Below, in pieces: positions 36,840 to 45,746 of a stretch of DNA of 64,000 bases. The notes under the pieces are model-generated. The model saw only the letters and a program-made list of their open reading frames with translations. It was not told the DNA's origin and did no database searches. Where the stretch lies: contig NZ_JAAXCQ010000012.1 of the NCBI RefSeq assembly GCF_012272855.1, positions 97,102 through 161,101 on the forward strand, read 5' to 3'. Both the position numbers and the translations under genes were made by a program. This DNA comes from Arenibacter sp. 6A1. Its GTDB lineage: Bacteria; Bacteroidota; Bacteroidia; Flavobacteriales; Flavobacteriaceae. Position 1 is the stretch's first letter; every line of letters starts with the position of its first letter.

Positions 36840-38708
36840 ATGAAAAAGAATATTTTAAAAAATGCAACTTTGATGATCTTCGGACTATTGGTTGTGGGCT
36901 GTAACGAGGACTTCTTGGAAACTACCCCGCTCAGTGAAGTTGGGGAAAACAATGTTTGGTCAGATAAAAAACTTGCCGAAGCAGCAGTATTAGATCTGTA
37001 TCAAGGAACATGGGCAGGAACATTAACTCGTGAAGAAACAACAGATGCTTTTACCGATCAAGCGGTGTTTACTCATCCAGGTAGGGGGGTAGATGGATAT
37101 ACAGAAGGAAAAATGAACTCTGCAGGAAGCTTTATGGATATGCAGTGGATGAGTTGGCCTCAATTATATCCATTTATACGTAGCGCTAATGTTGCTATTC
37201 AAAAACTTACTGTTAACGAAGCAGGAATAGAAGGAGAGTTGGTAAACCGCTTGCTAGGAGAGGCCTATTTTATGAGAGGATTTTATTATACGCAATTGAT
37301 GCGACAATTTGGAGGAGTTGTATTGCTTACCGAACCATTGACATTAGATAGTGAGGCTAATAATCCTCGTGGTACTTTTGAAGAAACCGTCGATCTTATT
37401 CTTTCAGATTTAGATAGAGCTATTGATTTGTTGGAAGATGCCCCAATAGATCCGGCAAGAGCTCATAAGATTACGGCTATGGCTATGAAGTCGAGAGTGT
37501 TAACCCATGTCGCTAGTGATCTATATCATCAATCAAAGAATTCTGGAGTATCAACAATAGCATCTTATAGTCATCCCGAATTAATTGGATGGACTAGCGG
37601 CTCGCAACTGCAAAGATGGGAAGCAGCAAAGGTTGCTTCTAAGGCCTTGTTAGACGCAACTACAGGATATAAGTTAGATTATACCGCTCCTGCTTCCCAA
37701 GCAGAAGCTATCCAGAATTATGAGGATATATGGTTGCAAGGAGATGAAAACCAGGATTTTATCTGGGGAAGATTGGTAGAGGAGTTTGGTTTTGGTTCTA
37801 GAACGTACCCAGGAGGAGATGGTTGGTCTCAGGGACCAGGAATGGTGGCATTGTATCACGGACCAAATGGCTATCACGAGTGGGCAGGAACTACGCCTAC
37901 AGAAGCATTGGTTTCCAAATATGATTTTGCCGATGGAACTAAATTTGACTGGAATAATCCAGCACACGCCGCAGCTCCCTACAATGATCGTGAAGCACGT
38001 TTCTATTCTACCTTCCTTTACGATGGTGGTCCTTGGAAACAAAGAACAGATGATGTTGTTAAATACGATAAATTTAACGAGATACAAACAGGGTATTATA
38101 CCTTGTCTGACGGAACCATCATCAACGGTGTAGATACAAGGCAAGGTCCTGTAGAAGATTGGAATGGTTCTAGAACCGGTTATTACTTTAGGAAATTTTC
38201 TGATCCAAGACAACCGGCATCCTGGCCTAATAACCTTCAAAAGATTGATGCCCCATATATACGTTATACAGAAGTATTGTTGAACTACGTGGAGGCTAAC
38301 ATTAATATTGGCGATGAGGGAGAAGCGATCATTTGGCTTAATAAACTTAGGTTTAGAAATGGTCTTCCTCCGGTAACGGTTTCTGGGGCAGCTTTATTAG
38401 AACTCTATAAACGAGAAAGAGATAAGGAATTGGTGAATGAAGATGCTAGGTTGTTTGATATGAAACGATGGTTAGAAGGACCACAGTCATTGAATAAACC
38501 GGTGAGGCAAGTCCTTATACAGGCTACTCAGAAGCCGGGAACAACAGTAACGGACTATAGAAAGGATACTGCTAAATTCAATTATACTTATAAACCAACG
38601 GATATCGTTTTCGAAAATAGGATATGGCAAGACCATGTTTATTTTATGCCTATAAAACAAGAAGAAATAGATAAGGACCCTTCTATTATTCAAAATCCAG
38701 GTTACTAG
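36840..38708 (+). CDS. SusD/RagB-family surface glycan-binding lipoprotein
   Basis: A 622-aa lipoprotein (VVGC lipobox, followed by NEDFLETTP, a typical SusD start). TPR-like helices follow, including RLLGEAYFMRGFYYTQLMRQFGGV, with the SusD-RagB C-terminal part (YTEVLLNYVEANINIG, RERDKELVNEDARLFDMKRW). SusD caps the SusC barrel and binds substrate. It starts 12 bases after the susC stop. A hairpin follows the stop and may reduce read-through to the next gene. Confidence 0.93.
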   Translation: MKKNILKNATLMIFGLLVVGCNEDFLETTPLSEVGENNVWSDKKLAEAAVLDLYQGTWAGTLTREETTDAFTDQAVFTHPGRGVDGYTEGKMNSAGSFMDMQWMSWPQLYPFIRSANVAIQKLTVNEAGIEGELVNRLLGEAYFMRGFYYTQLMRQFGGVVLLTEPLTLDSEANNPRGTFEETVDLILSDLDRAIDLLEDAPIDPARAHKITAMAMKSRVLTHVASDLYHQSKNSGVSTIASYSHPELIGWTSGSQLQRWEAAKVASKALLDATTGYKLDYTAPASQAEAIQNYEDIWLQGDENQDFIWGRLVEEFGFGSRTYPGGDGWSQGPGMVALYHGPNGYHEWAGTTPTEALVSKYDFADGTKFDWNNPAHAAAPYNDREARFYSTFLYDGGPWKQRTDDVVKYDKFNEIQTGYYTLSDGTIINGVDTRQGPVEDWNGSRTGYYFRKFSDPRQPASWPNNLQKIDAPYIRYTEVLLNYVEANINIGDEGEAIIWLNKLRFRNGLPPVTVSGAALLELYKRERDKELVNEDARLFDMKRWLEGPQSLNKPVRQVLIQATQKPGTTVTDYRKDTAKFNYTYKPTDIVFENRIWQDHVYFMPIKQEEIDKDPSIIQNPGY

Positions 38709-38736
38709 TCTAGATTAACTTTATTTAACAATTAAA

Positions 38737-38771
38737 GGAATAACCCTTAGCACTTATTGCGGGGTTATTCC
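38737..38771 (+). terminator. Hairpin after susD
   Basis: GGAATAACCC and GGGTTATTCC form a perfect 10-bp stem with a 15-base loop, followed by TATTTT. It may be a terminator or attenuator between susCD and the next gene. Confidence 0.7.
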
Positions 38772-38802
38772 TATTTTAGGAGTCTATTGATTATATCTAT
38801 TT

Positions 38803-41800
38803 ATGATGAGAAAAATTATTTACTTTCTTTTTTTGGGATTGCTGTTTCAGTCCTGTCAGTCAGAGTCAGAAACTTTGTTTTCGAAACTCGATGCTAAGGA
38901 TACTAATGTTCATTTTAATAATAAGCTTACCGAAACACATACCTATAATTATTTTACCTATCCATATATGTATCTTGGAGGTGGGGTGGCTATAGGAGAT
39001 GTGAACAACGATGGTTTAGAAGATATTTTTTTTACTGGGAATATGGTGGCTAATAAGTTGTATCTAAACAAAGGCAATCTGGAATTTGAGGATATATCTG
39101 TAAGTGCAGGGGTTGCTGGGGACGACCGTTGGTATTCAGGAGCAACCTTTGTAGATGTTAATCAGGATGGATATCCGGATATATATGTGTCCGTAGGAGG
39201 AAAGAACGGGCCTAACAACAATCAGCTCTACATTAATAATCGGGATAACACATTCACTGAAAGAGGGGCAGAGTACGGAGTAGATTGTGACGGTATTAGT
39301 ATGCACGCTTCTTTTTTTGACTATGATAATGACGGTGATCTCGATTTATACGTTATAAATTATCCGCCAACAAGTTTTACCGCACCTGTTGAATATTATC
39401 ACTATATGCTTAAAAATCATGAGTTTAAAGATTCAGATAAACTGTATAGAAACGACAATGGTAAATTTACGGATGTTACCCTAGAGGCAGGTTTAAGCTC
39501 CTTTGGATTGAGCTTGGGGGTGGTGACATCAGATGTTAATGATGATGGTTATATCGATATTTTTGTGTCCAATGATTTTAATGCCCCAGATTTTTTGTTT
39601 ATCAATAATCAGGACGGGACCTTTACTAATCAGATAGACAATAGTCTGCAACAAACTTCATTTTTTGGAATGGGCGCCGATATTGCCGATTTTAATAATG
39701 ATGGACGGTTAGATATCTTTCAGTTAGATATGTCCGCTGAGGATAATTTTCGGTCAAAAGCCAATATGTCCGCAATGGATCCTGATGCTTTTTATAGATC
39801 GGTAGACCTCGGTCTACACCATCAATATATGCAAAACTCACTTCAATTAAATAACGGAAATTCTAAAGAAGGGATTCCTTTGTTTAGTAATGTTGCTAGG
39901 TTGGCTGGAGTTTCCTCAACAGATTGGAGTTGGGGAGGGCTATTGGCCGATTTCGATAATGATGGCTGGAAAGATCTTTTTGTTACCAATGGTATTCGTA
40001 GAGATGTAAACAATAAAGATTTTTACGCCAAACACAGGGAGTTTTTTGATAAAATGGAAAATGACCCGAATTATAAAAATAAAGAGGAAGAAGTTGGGCT
40101 GTTAAAATATTTGGAACAATTGCCGTCGGAGAAGTTGAGTAACTATATATTTCATAATAATAAAGATCTCACCTTTATTAAGAAATCCAAAGAATGGGGA
40201 TTTCAAGAAAAAACATTTTCTAATGGAGTAGCCTTTTCTGATTTGGATAATGATGGGGATTTAGACCTGGTAATAAATAATTTAGAGGATATTGCTAGTA
40301 TATATAAAAACAATTCTACCGGTAAAAATCAACTGACCGTAAGTCTTAAAGGAGATTCCAAAGTGTTGCCTAATGGAAGTAAAGTATCTATATATACTTC
40401 TGAAGGAATGCAGGTTCAAGAGTATAATACCGTACGTGGCTATCTTTCTTCAGTGACACCATTGTTGCATTTTGGATTGGGAGATGTTAATAAGGTAGAT
40501 AGCTTAGTAGTGAAATGGCCAAATGGCTATTACACAAAGTTGGATGAAATAAAAGCGAATCAAAGATTAACCATTAACTATTCGGAGGACAAGCTTGTAG
40601 CTTCAGAAAAGTCAAAGAAACTGGTTAAAAATCAATTCGAAACTATCAGTGTGCCGGATATTTTTAAGCACAATGAGAACGTGTTTAATGATTTTGAAGT
40701 TGAGGTACTACTTCCTCATAAAAATTCTACCCTAGGTCCAGCTTTGGCCACAGGGGATTTAAATGGGGACGGTCTGGACGATTATATTGTAGGTGGAGCA
40801 ATAGGCCAGCCAACTGCCGTTTTTCTTCAAACATCCGAGGGCGATTTTAGGGAATTGAATATTCCTGATCTAATTAAAGATAAGTATTATGAGGATCTTG
40901 GGATTTTAATTTTCGACGCTGATAATGATGGCGATATGGATTTCTATATTGCAAGTGGAGGTAATGAATTTAAACCTAATTCGTTGGGGTATGAAGATCG
41001 GCTTTATGAAAATTTAGGAGGAAATCAATTCAATCGTAATAAAGAAGCCCTCCCCGATTTTAAGATTAGCGGAATGAACGTGACGGCATCGGATTTTGAT
41101 AACGATGGAGATTTAGATTTATTTGTTGGTGGTCGCCTTGTTCCAAAAAAATATCCTTACCCTGCCGATTCCTATATATTAGAGAACGTAAGTTCGGATG
41201 AAGGTATAAGATTTGTAGATGCAACAGATAAAGTACTTCCTGAGCTGAGGTCTATAGGGTTGGTAACTGCTTCTAGCTGGTTAGATTTTGATAATGATGG
41301 ATGGGAAGATCTTGTTGTTGTAGGGGAATGGATGCCATTAAAGTTTTTTAAAAATACAAAAGGTGTTTTTGAAGATGTATCCGACCAACTTTTTAAGGGA
41401 GCTTCTACTGGTTGGTGGTTTTCATTAGAAAAAGGAGACTTTGATAATGATGGGGATCAAGATTTGATTGTAGGTAATTTGGGGAAGAATTATAAATACC
41501 AAGCCAGTTCCGAGTCACCATTTAAGGTGTATTTGAATGATTTTGATAAAAACGAAACCGCAGATATTGTATTGAGTTATAAAAAAGGGGAAACTGAATT
41601 TCCTGTGCGTGGACGTCAATGTTCATCCCAACAAATGCCCGCCATTAAAGTGAAATTTCAAGATTATAATTCCTTCGCGAGTGCGTCGTTAAAACAGATT
41701 TACACCAATAAGCTTTTAGACGAATCACTTAGTTATGAGATTATTTCATTTGAAAGCTTATATCTAGAAAATATCGATGGAAAATTTATTGCCAAGCCTT

Positions 41801-42114
41801 TGCCGCAAATGGCTCAAGTTTCTAGTATAAACAAATTTGTAGTAGATGATTTTGATGCGGATGGAAAATTAGATGTTGTATTGGCTGGAAATTTATATAA
41901 TTCAGAAGTAGAAACGCCTAGAAATGATGCTAGTTTTGGACTTTTCCTTCAAGGAGATGGAAAAGGAGATTTTAAAGTAAATGGTATGACGGAGTCCGGA
42001 TTGAAAATCATAGGGGATGTTCGAGGTATGGAAACTATCACTATTAAAGGGGAGAAGCACATTTTAGTGGCAAAAAATGATGATTATTTGCAACTGATTA
42101 AAGTGATACAATGA
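38803..42114 (+). CDS. CRTAC1/UnbV-type FG-GAP repeat lipoprotein with two propellers
   Basis: An 1103-aa lipoprotein (FQSC lipobox, Cys at about residue 18). It contains about 13 calcium-binding D-x-D/N-x-DG repeats of the VCBS/FG-GAP kind. Seven precede residue 500 (for example DVNNDGLEDIFF, DYDNDGDLDLYV) and six follow residue 600 (for example DLNGDGLDDYIV, DFDNDGDLDLFV). Between them lies an ASPIC/UnbV domain at residues of about 505-590 (NQLTVSLKG... LLHFGLGDVNKVDSLVVKWPNG). This suggests two beta-propellers joined by the UnbV domain and exposed on the cell surface. The function is unknown. The gene lies between susD and a multihaem cytochrome on the same strand. Confidence 0.88.
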   Translation: MMRKIIYFLFLGLLFQSCQSESETLFSKLDAKDTNVHFNNKLTETHTYNYFTYPYMYLGGGVAIGDVNNDGLEDIFFTGNMVANKLYLNKGNLEFEDISVSAGVAGDDRWYSGATFVDVNQDGYPDIYVSVGGKNGPNNNQLYINNRDNTFTERGAEYGVDCDGISMHASFFDYDNDGDLDLYVINYPPTSFTAPVEYYHYMLKNHEFKDSDKLYRNDNGKFTDVTLEAGLSSFGLSLGVVTSDVNDDGYIDIFVSNDFNAPDFLFINNQDGTFTNQIDNSLQQTSFFGMGADIADFNNDGRLDIFQLDMSAEDNFRSKANMSAMDPDAFYRSVDLGLHHQYMQNSLQLNNGNSKEGIPLFSNVARLAGVSSTDWSWGGLLADFDNDGWKDLFVTNGIRRDVNNKDFYAKHREFFDKMENDPNYKNKEEEVGLLKYLEQLPSEKLSNYIFHNNKDLTFIKKSKEWGFQEKTFSNGVAFSDLDNDGDLDLVINNLEDIASIYKNNSTGKNQLTVSLKGDSKVLPNGSKVSIYTSEGMQVQEYNTVRGYLSSVTPLLHFGLGDVNKVDSLVVKWPNGYYTKLDEIKANQRLTINYSEDKLVASEKSKKLVKNQFETISVPDIFKHNENVFNDFEVEVLLPHKNSTLGPALATGDLNGDGLDDYIVGGAIGQPTAVFLQTSEGDFRELNIPDLIKDKYYEDLGILIFDADNDGDMDFYIASGGNEFKPNSLGYEDRLYENLGGNQFNRNKEALPDFKISGMNVTASDFDNDGDLDLFVGGRLVPKKYPYPADSYILENVSSDEGIRFVDATDKVLPELRSIGLVTASSWLDFDNDGWEDLVVVGEWMPLKFFKNTKGVFEDVSDQLFKGASTGWWFSLEKGDFDNDGDQDLIVGNLGKNYKYQASSESPFKVYLNDFDKNETADIVLSYKKGETEFPVRGRQCSSQQMPAIKVKFQDYNSFASASLKQIYTNKLLDESLSYEIISFESLYLENIDGKFIAKPLPQMAQVSSINKFVVDDFDADGKLDVVLAGNLYNSEVETPRNDASFGLFLQGDGKGDFKVNGMTESGLKIIGDVRGMETITIKGEKHILVAKNDDYLQLIKVIQ

Positions 42115-42274
42115 AGTGTTGATGAATTTTAACCAATACGTGAAAACTTATTACAGGGAATATAGGGCATGTTTATAAGCCCTTTAAATGATCTGCTAAT
42201 AAGTTTTTACATTTTGAATACTTAATATTCTAGAAATAGGTGGATAATTTGTTTCATGCTTATAACAAAAAGGG

Positions 42275-43519
42275 ATGGGGGTTTTTAAAGTTGTAAACAA
42301 AAGAAAATTTTATACGAATATCATAATAGCCTTATTGGGATTAGTAATCTCCTGTGTAATATATTATTGCAAGAATGTTAAAATTGAGTCAGATTATTAT
42401 ACACCAACCATCCTTGCTACTCACGATAGTGGGGAGCACTTTGTAGGCTCGGTTAGCTGTAGGGAATGTCATGCTGACGTGTATGAATCCCATATCGAAA
42501 CTGCTCATTTTAAAACATCGGGGATAGCCGATTCTCAAAATATTAAGGGTAGTTTTAAGGAGGGAGAAAACACCTTAGATCTGAATGATGTAACTTTTAA
42601 TATGCTTTCCAAAGGAGATTCGTTCTTTCAGCACACGAAAATTAAAAATAGGAGTATAGAGATACTGCCCTCAAAATTTGATATTGTAATTGGTTCAGGA
42701 ATTCGCGGCCAGACATATCTGTCTTGGAGGAAGGACGAATTATTTCAATTACAGGCCTCTTATTATACGCCAACAAATAGTTGGGTAAATAGCCCGGGAT
42801 TCCCTTCTTATAGTGTAGAAAGGCCAATACGGGATGCCTGTTTAAAATGTCACCTAACCTATGCGAAAAACAGTGAAAATACACCAAAAGGAAATCGTTT
42901 TGATAGGGGACAAATGATTTATGGAATAGATTGCGAAAGATGTCATGGCCCTTCGGCAAAGCATGTGGCATATCAAAGAGAAAATCCAAAAGCTTTGGAA
43001 GGCAAGTTTGTAGTGAAAATGGATACTCTTTTACGGCAACAACGGTTGGATCTATGTGCGCAATGTCACTCTGGTCTTAGAGGTGTTTTGTTAAAAGGAA
43101 ATGCTTTTTCTTATTTACCGGGAGATGATTTGAGTAAGCATTCCCAGAACTTAGATAATGGAAACTTAAATGAAAAATTAGATGTTCATGGCAACCAGTA
43201 TGGACTTTTGGTGAAAAGCAAATGCTTTAAGGAAACGGATGTAATGGACTGCAATACTTGCCATAATCCACATAAAAAGGAAAGAGGTAATGTTAATGAT
43301 TTTAATCTGAAATGTATAGGTTGTCACGATGGAAAGACAACAACTTGCAAGGTAGATAAAACTGAGGCCGATCACACAGGGAATAATTGTGTTAAATGTC
43401 ATATGCCAACTACGCCTTCAACTGTTATGATGGTGCAATTGCCAAAAGATAGTTTGGAGACTTCCTTTAATATTAGAACTCATTTAATAGATATCTATGC
43501 AAAAGAATTATGGCGTTAA
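42275..43519 (+). CDS. Membrane-anchored seven-haem cytochrome c
   Basis: A 414-aa protein with one N-terminal transmembrane anchor (residues of about 13-31) and no other spans. Seven CXXCH haem sites are seen, with first Cys at residues 62, 189, 220, 261, 326, 347 and 372. The spacing resembles the cytochrome c554-like multihaem family. It is expected to face the periplasm and pass electrons. It is the last cargo gene of the repeat-flanked segment, 160 bases after the propeller gene. The redox partner is unknown. Confidence 0.9.
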   Translation: MGVFKVVNKRKFYTNIIIALLGLVISCVIYYCKNVKIESDYYTPTILATHDSGEHFVGSVSCRECHADVYESHIETAHFKTSGIADSQNIKGSFKEGENTLDLNDVTFNMLSKGDSFFQHTKIKNRSIEILPSKFDIVIGSGIRGQTYLSWRKDELFQLQASYYTPTNSWVNSPGFPSYSVERPIRDACLKCHLTYAKNSENTPKGNRFDRGQMIYGIDCERCHGPSAKHVAYQRENPKALEGKFVVKMDTLLRQQRLDLCAQCHSGLRGVLLKGNAFSYLPGDDLSKHSQNLDNGNLNEKLDVHGNQYGLLVKSKCFKETDVMDCNTCHNPHKKERGNVNDFNLKCIGCHDGKTTTCKVDKTEADHTGNNCVKCHMPTTPSTVMMVQLPKDSLETSFNIRTHLIDIYAKELWR

Positions 43520-43581
43520 TAAAATTAAGTTAACCTTTAAATGAAAGGTGTTGTAGGTGATTGAAATACAAATTGCCGATA

Positions 43582-43793
43582 AAATAAAAAGGCCGCCCAT
43601 TGGGCAGCCTTTTTTTGTTTGAAATATTATTAAGTGTTACCCTAAGAAAGGATATCTGTAATCTACAGGAGTAACAAAAGTTTCTTTTATTAATCTTGGA
43701 GAAACCCAACGCAATAAATTCTGTGCAGAACCGGCCTTGTCGTTGGTTCCCGAAGCTCTTGCGCCGCCAAACGGTTGTTGTCCTACGACAGCT
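43582..43793. repeat. Direct repeat, right copy (in intact pruA)
   Basis: The counterpart of 33001-33212, containing the terminator and the last 51 codons of pruA. 210 of 212 bases are identical. Confidence 0.95.
43587..43616 (-). terminator. Terminator of pruA
   Basis: AGGCTGCCC pairs with GGGCGGCCT around a short loop (minus strand), with a T run. It starts 21 bases beyond the pruA stop. Confidence 0.85.
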
Positions 43794-45265
43794 CCGGTTG
43801 GTTTGTCATTGATATAGAAGTTACCGGCACAGTTTTGAAGGGCTTTGGTCGCTTCTTCAATAGTGTAGCGGTCACCAGAAATAACAGCACCCGTAAGGGC
43901 GTATTCCGAAGTACCATCTATCAATGTAAGTGTATTAGACCACTCTGCATCTTCGTAAATATAAATGGTAACTACTGGTCCAAAAAGTTCCGTTTCCATT
44001 GTGGTATATTTTGGGTCGGTAGTTACGATTACGGTCGGCTCTATAAAGTAACCTTTCGATTTATCGTAATTACCTCCGGCAAAAATGGTTGCATTGGTAT
44101 CTGCTTTGGCCTGATCGATATATTTTGCAAGCTTGTCAAAAGAGGCTTCGTGAATAACCGCCGTAATGAAATTGCTCATATCTTCAGGAGATCCTGGCTT
44201 GTTAAAAGACGCTAAGTCGGCCTTTACATATTCTAAAATTTCTTGTGCCGTCGATTTTGGTAAGTATACCCTTGAGGCAGCACTACATTTTTGTCCTTGA
44301 AATTCAAAGGCTCCCCTAACAATAGCGGTAGCTACTTGCTTCGTATTGGCTGTTGGGTGTGCAAGGATAAAATCTTTACCTCCCGTTTCACCAACGATTC
44401 TTGGGTAAGTGTTGTAAATATGGATGTTGTTTCCAATTTGTTTCCACAATTCTTTAAATACAAAAGTAGAACCAGTATAGTGAATTCCTGCAAACTCCGG
44501 ACGGTCTATAACTGTTTTAGTAATCATAACAGGATCACCATAAACAACATTGATAACGCCATCAGGAAGTCCAGCTTCTTTAAATATATCAACAATAACC
44601 TTGGCAGAAAAGATTTGGTGGTCGCTTGGTTTCCAAACAACAACATTACCCATCATAGCAGCACTTGCAGGAAGGTTTCCGGCAATAGCAGTAAAGTTAA
44701 ACGGAGTGATGGCATATACAAATCCTTCTAAAGGTCTGTATTCTACACGATTCCAAATACCTTCGGCAGATTCTGGTTGTTCTGCATAAATCTGGGTCAT
44801 GTATTCTACGTTAAAACGAAGAAAATCGATGAATTCACAGGCCGCATCAATCTCTGCCTGATGAATGGTCTTCGATTGGGCAATCATCGTAGCAGCATTT
44901 ATTTTAGCTCGATAAGGACCCGCGATAAGATCTGCCGCTTTTAGAAAAATAGCAGCGCGTTGTTCCCAAGCCAAATTAGCCCACTTTTCTCTAGACTCTA
45001 AGGCGTTGTCAATTGCTTCTGTAACGTGCTCCTTGTTGGCAAGGTGGTATTGACCAACAATATGTTTATGGTCATGTGGTGGAGACATAGGTTTGGTGTT
45101 CCCTGTTTTAACCTCTTTACTGCCAATATACATTGGTACATCAACAGTGTCGTTAAAATATGCCTTGTATTGTTTAAGAACTGCTTCTCTCTCCGGAGTT
45201 CCGGGAGCAAAACTTTTTATAGGTTCGTTATACGCTGTGGGGACTTGAAAAAATCCTTTACCCAT
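43637..45265 (-). CDS. pruA: L-glutamate gamma-semialdehyde dehydrogenase
   Basis: A 542-aa aldehyde dehydrogenase that oxidises glutamate semialdehyde to glutamate in proline breakdown. Motifs: VYAITPFNFTAIAGNLP, the cofactor region HYTGSTFVFKELWKQIG, the catalytic Glu in IVGETGGKDFILAHP and the catalytic Cys in FQGQKCSAASRVY. The length fits the stand-alone enzyme; there is no proline dehydrogenase domain. Its 3' end is duplicated at 33056-33212. Confidence 0.95.
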   Translation of the reverse strand: MGKGFFQVPTAYNEPIKSFAPGTPEREAVLKQYKAYFNDTVDVPMYIGSKEVKTGNTKPMSPPHDHKHIVGQYHLANKEHVTEAIDNALESREKWANLAWEQRAAIFLKAADLIAGPYRAKINAATMIAQSKTIHQAEIDAACEFIDFLRFNVEYMTQIYAEQPESAEGIWNRVEYRPLEGFVYAITPFNFTAIAGNLPASAAMMGNVVVWKPSDHQIFSAKVIVDIFKEAGLPDGVINVVYGDPVMITKTVIDRPEFAGIHYTGSTFVFKELWKQIGNNIHIYNTYPRIVGETGGKDFILAHPTANTKQVATAIVRGAFEFQGQKCSAASRVYLPKSTAQEILEYVKADLASFNKPGSPEDMSNFITAVIHEASFDKLAKYIDQAKADTNATIFAGGNYDKSKGYFIEPTVIVTTDPKYTTMETELFGPVVTIYIYEDAEWSNTLTLIDGTSEYALTGAVISGDRYTIEEATKALQNCAGNFYINDKPTGAVVGQQPFGGARASGTNDKAGSAQNLLRWVSPRLIKETFVTPVDYRYPFLG

Positions 45266-45348
45266 GATTTTGAATTTTAGATTAAAAATAAGGCAAAGGT
45301 AATAAAAGCATCCGCGAAATTAAAGCGAAGATTATAAGTAATTTACGG

Positions 45349-45735
45349 TTAATTTAGTACAAATGGGGCACTGAATTTGAAATTGGGAATTTGTACCCTA
45401 AATTTTTCGGAATTGTTTAAGTTTACCATATTGTAATGACCTTTCATGGCTCCAATGGTAGAGGTTAGTAAGCAACCAGAACTATAGGTGTGAGATTGTC
45501 CAGGTCTTAAAACAGGCTTTTTGCCAATCACTCCCTCCCCGTTTAAAATTTCTAAATCGTTTAGAGAATCGTAAATCCGCCAATGTCTAGAAGTGAGCTG
45601 CACAGAATCTTTACTTTGGTTTTCGATGGTAATTGTATATCCAAAAGCGAAATGCATTTTGTAGTTTTTGAAAAATGTGCCTTCAAAACTTGTGATTACC
45701 GATATTTTAATCCCTTTGGTTATCTGTGTTGTCAT
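45349..45735 (-). CDS. apaG: ApaG-family protein
   Basis: A 128-aa single-domain protein with the fibronectin-like ApaG fold. Recognisable blocks are the YTITIENQSKDSVQLTSRHWRIYDS strand pair, GEGVIGKKPVLRPGQSHTYSSGCLL, and GAMKGHYNMV. ApaG is linked to cobalt and magnesium resistance, but its biochemical role is not settled. It lies upstream of pruA on the same strand with a gap of about 80 bases. Confidence 0.93.
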   Translation of the reverse strand: MTTQITKGIKISVITSFEGTFFKNYKMHFAFGYTITIENQSKDSVQLTSRHWRIYDSLNDLEILNGEGVIGKKPVLRPGQSHTYSSGCLLTSTIGAMKGHYNMVNLNNSEKFRVQIPNFKFSAPFVLN

Positions 45736-45746
45736 AACGATAAATT

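Larger units (their letters stand above)
33001..43581. mobile_element. Putative integrated segment carrying susCD, CRTAC1-like and cytochrome genes
   Basis: The segment is bounded by direct repeats of the pruA 3' end. The intact gene is on the right and the displaced 3' fragment on the left. This is the arrangement left by integration of a circle into the 3' end of a gene, or by duplication through homologous recombination. Cargo: susC, susD, a two-propeller lipoprotein and a heptahaem cytochrome. No integrase or transposase is present, so mobility is inferred from the repeat only. Confidence 0.5.
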
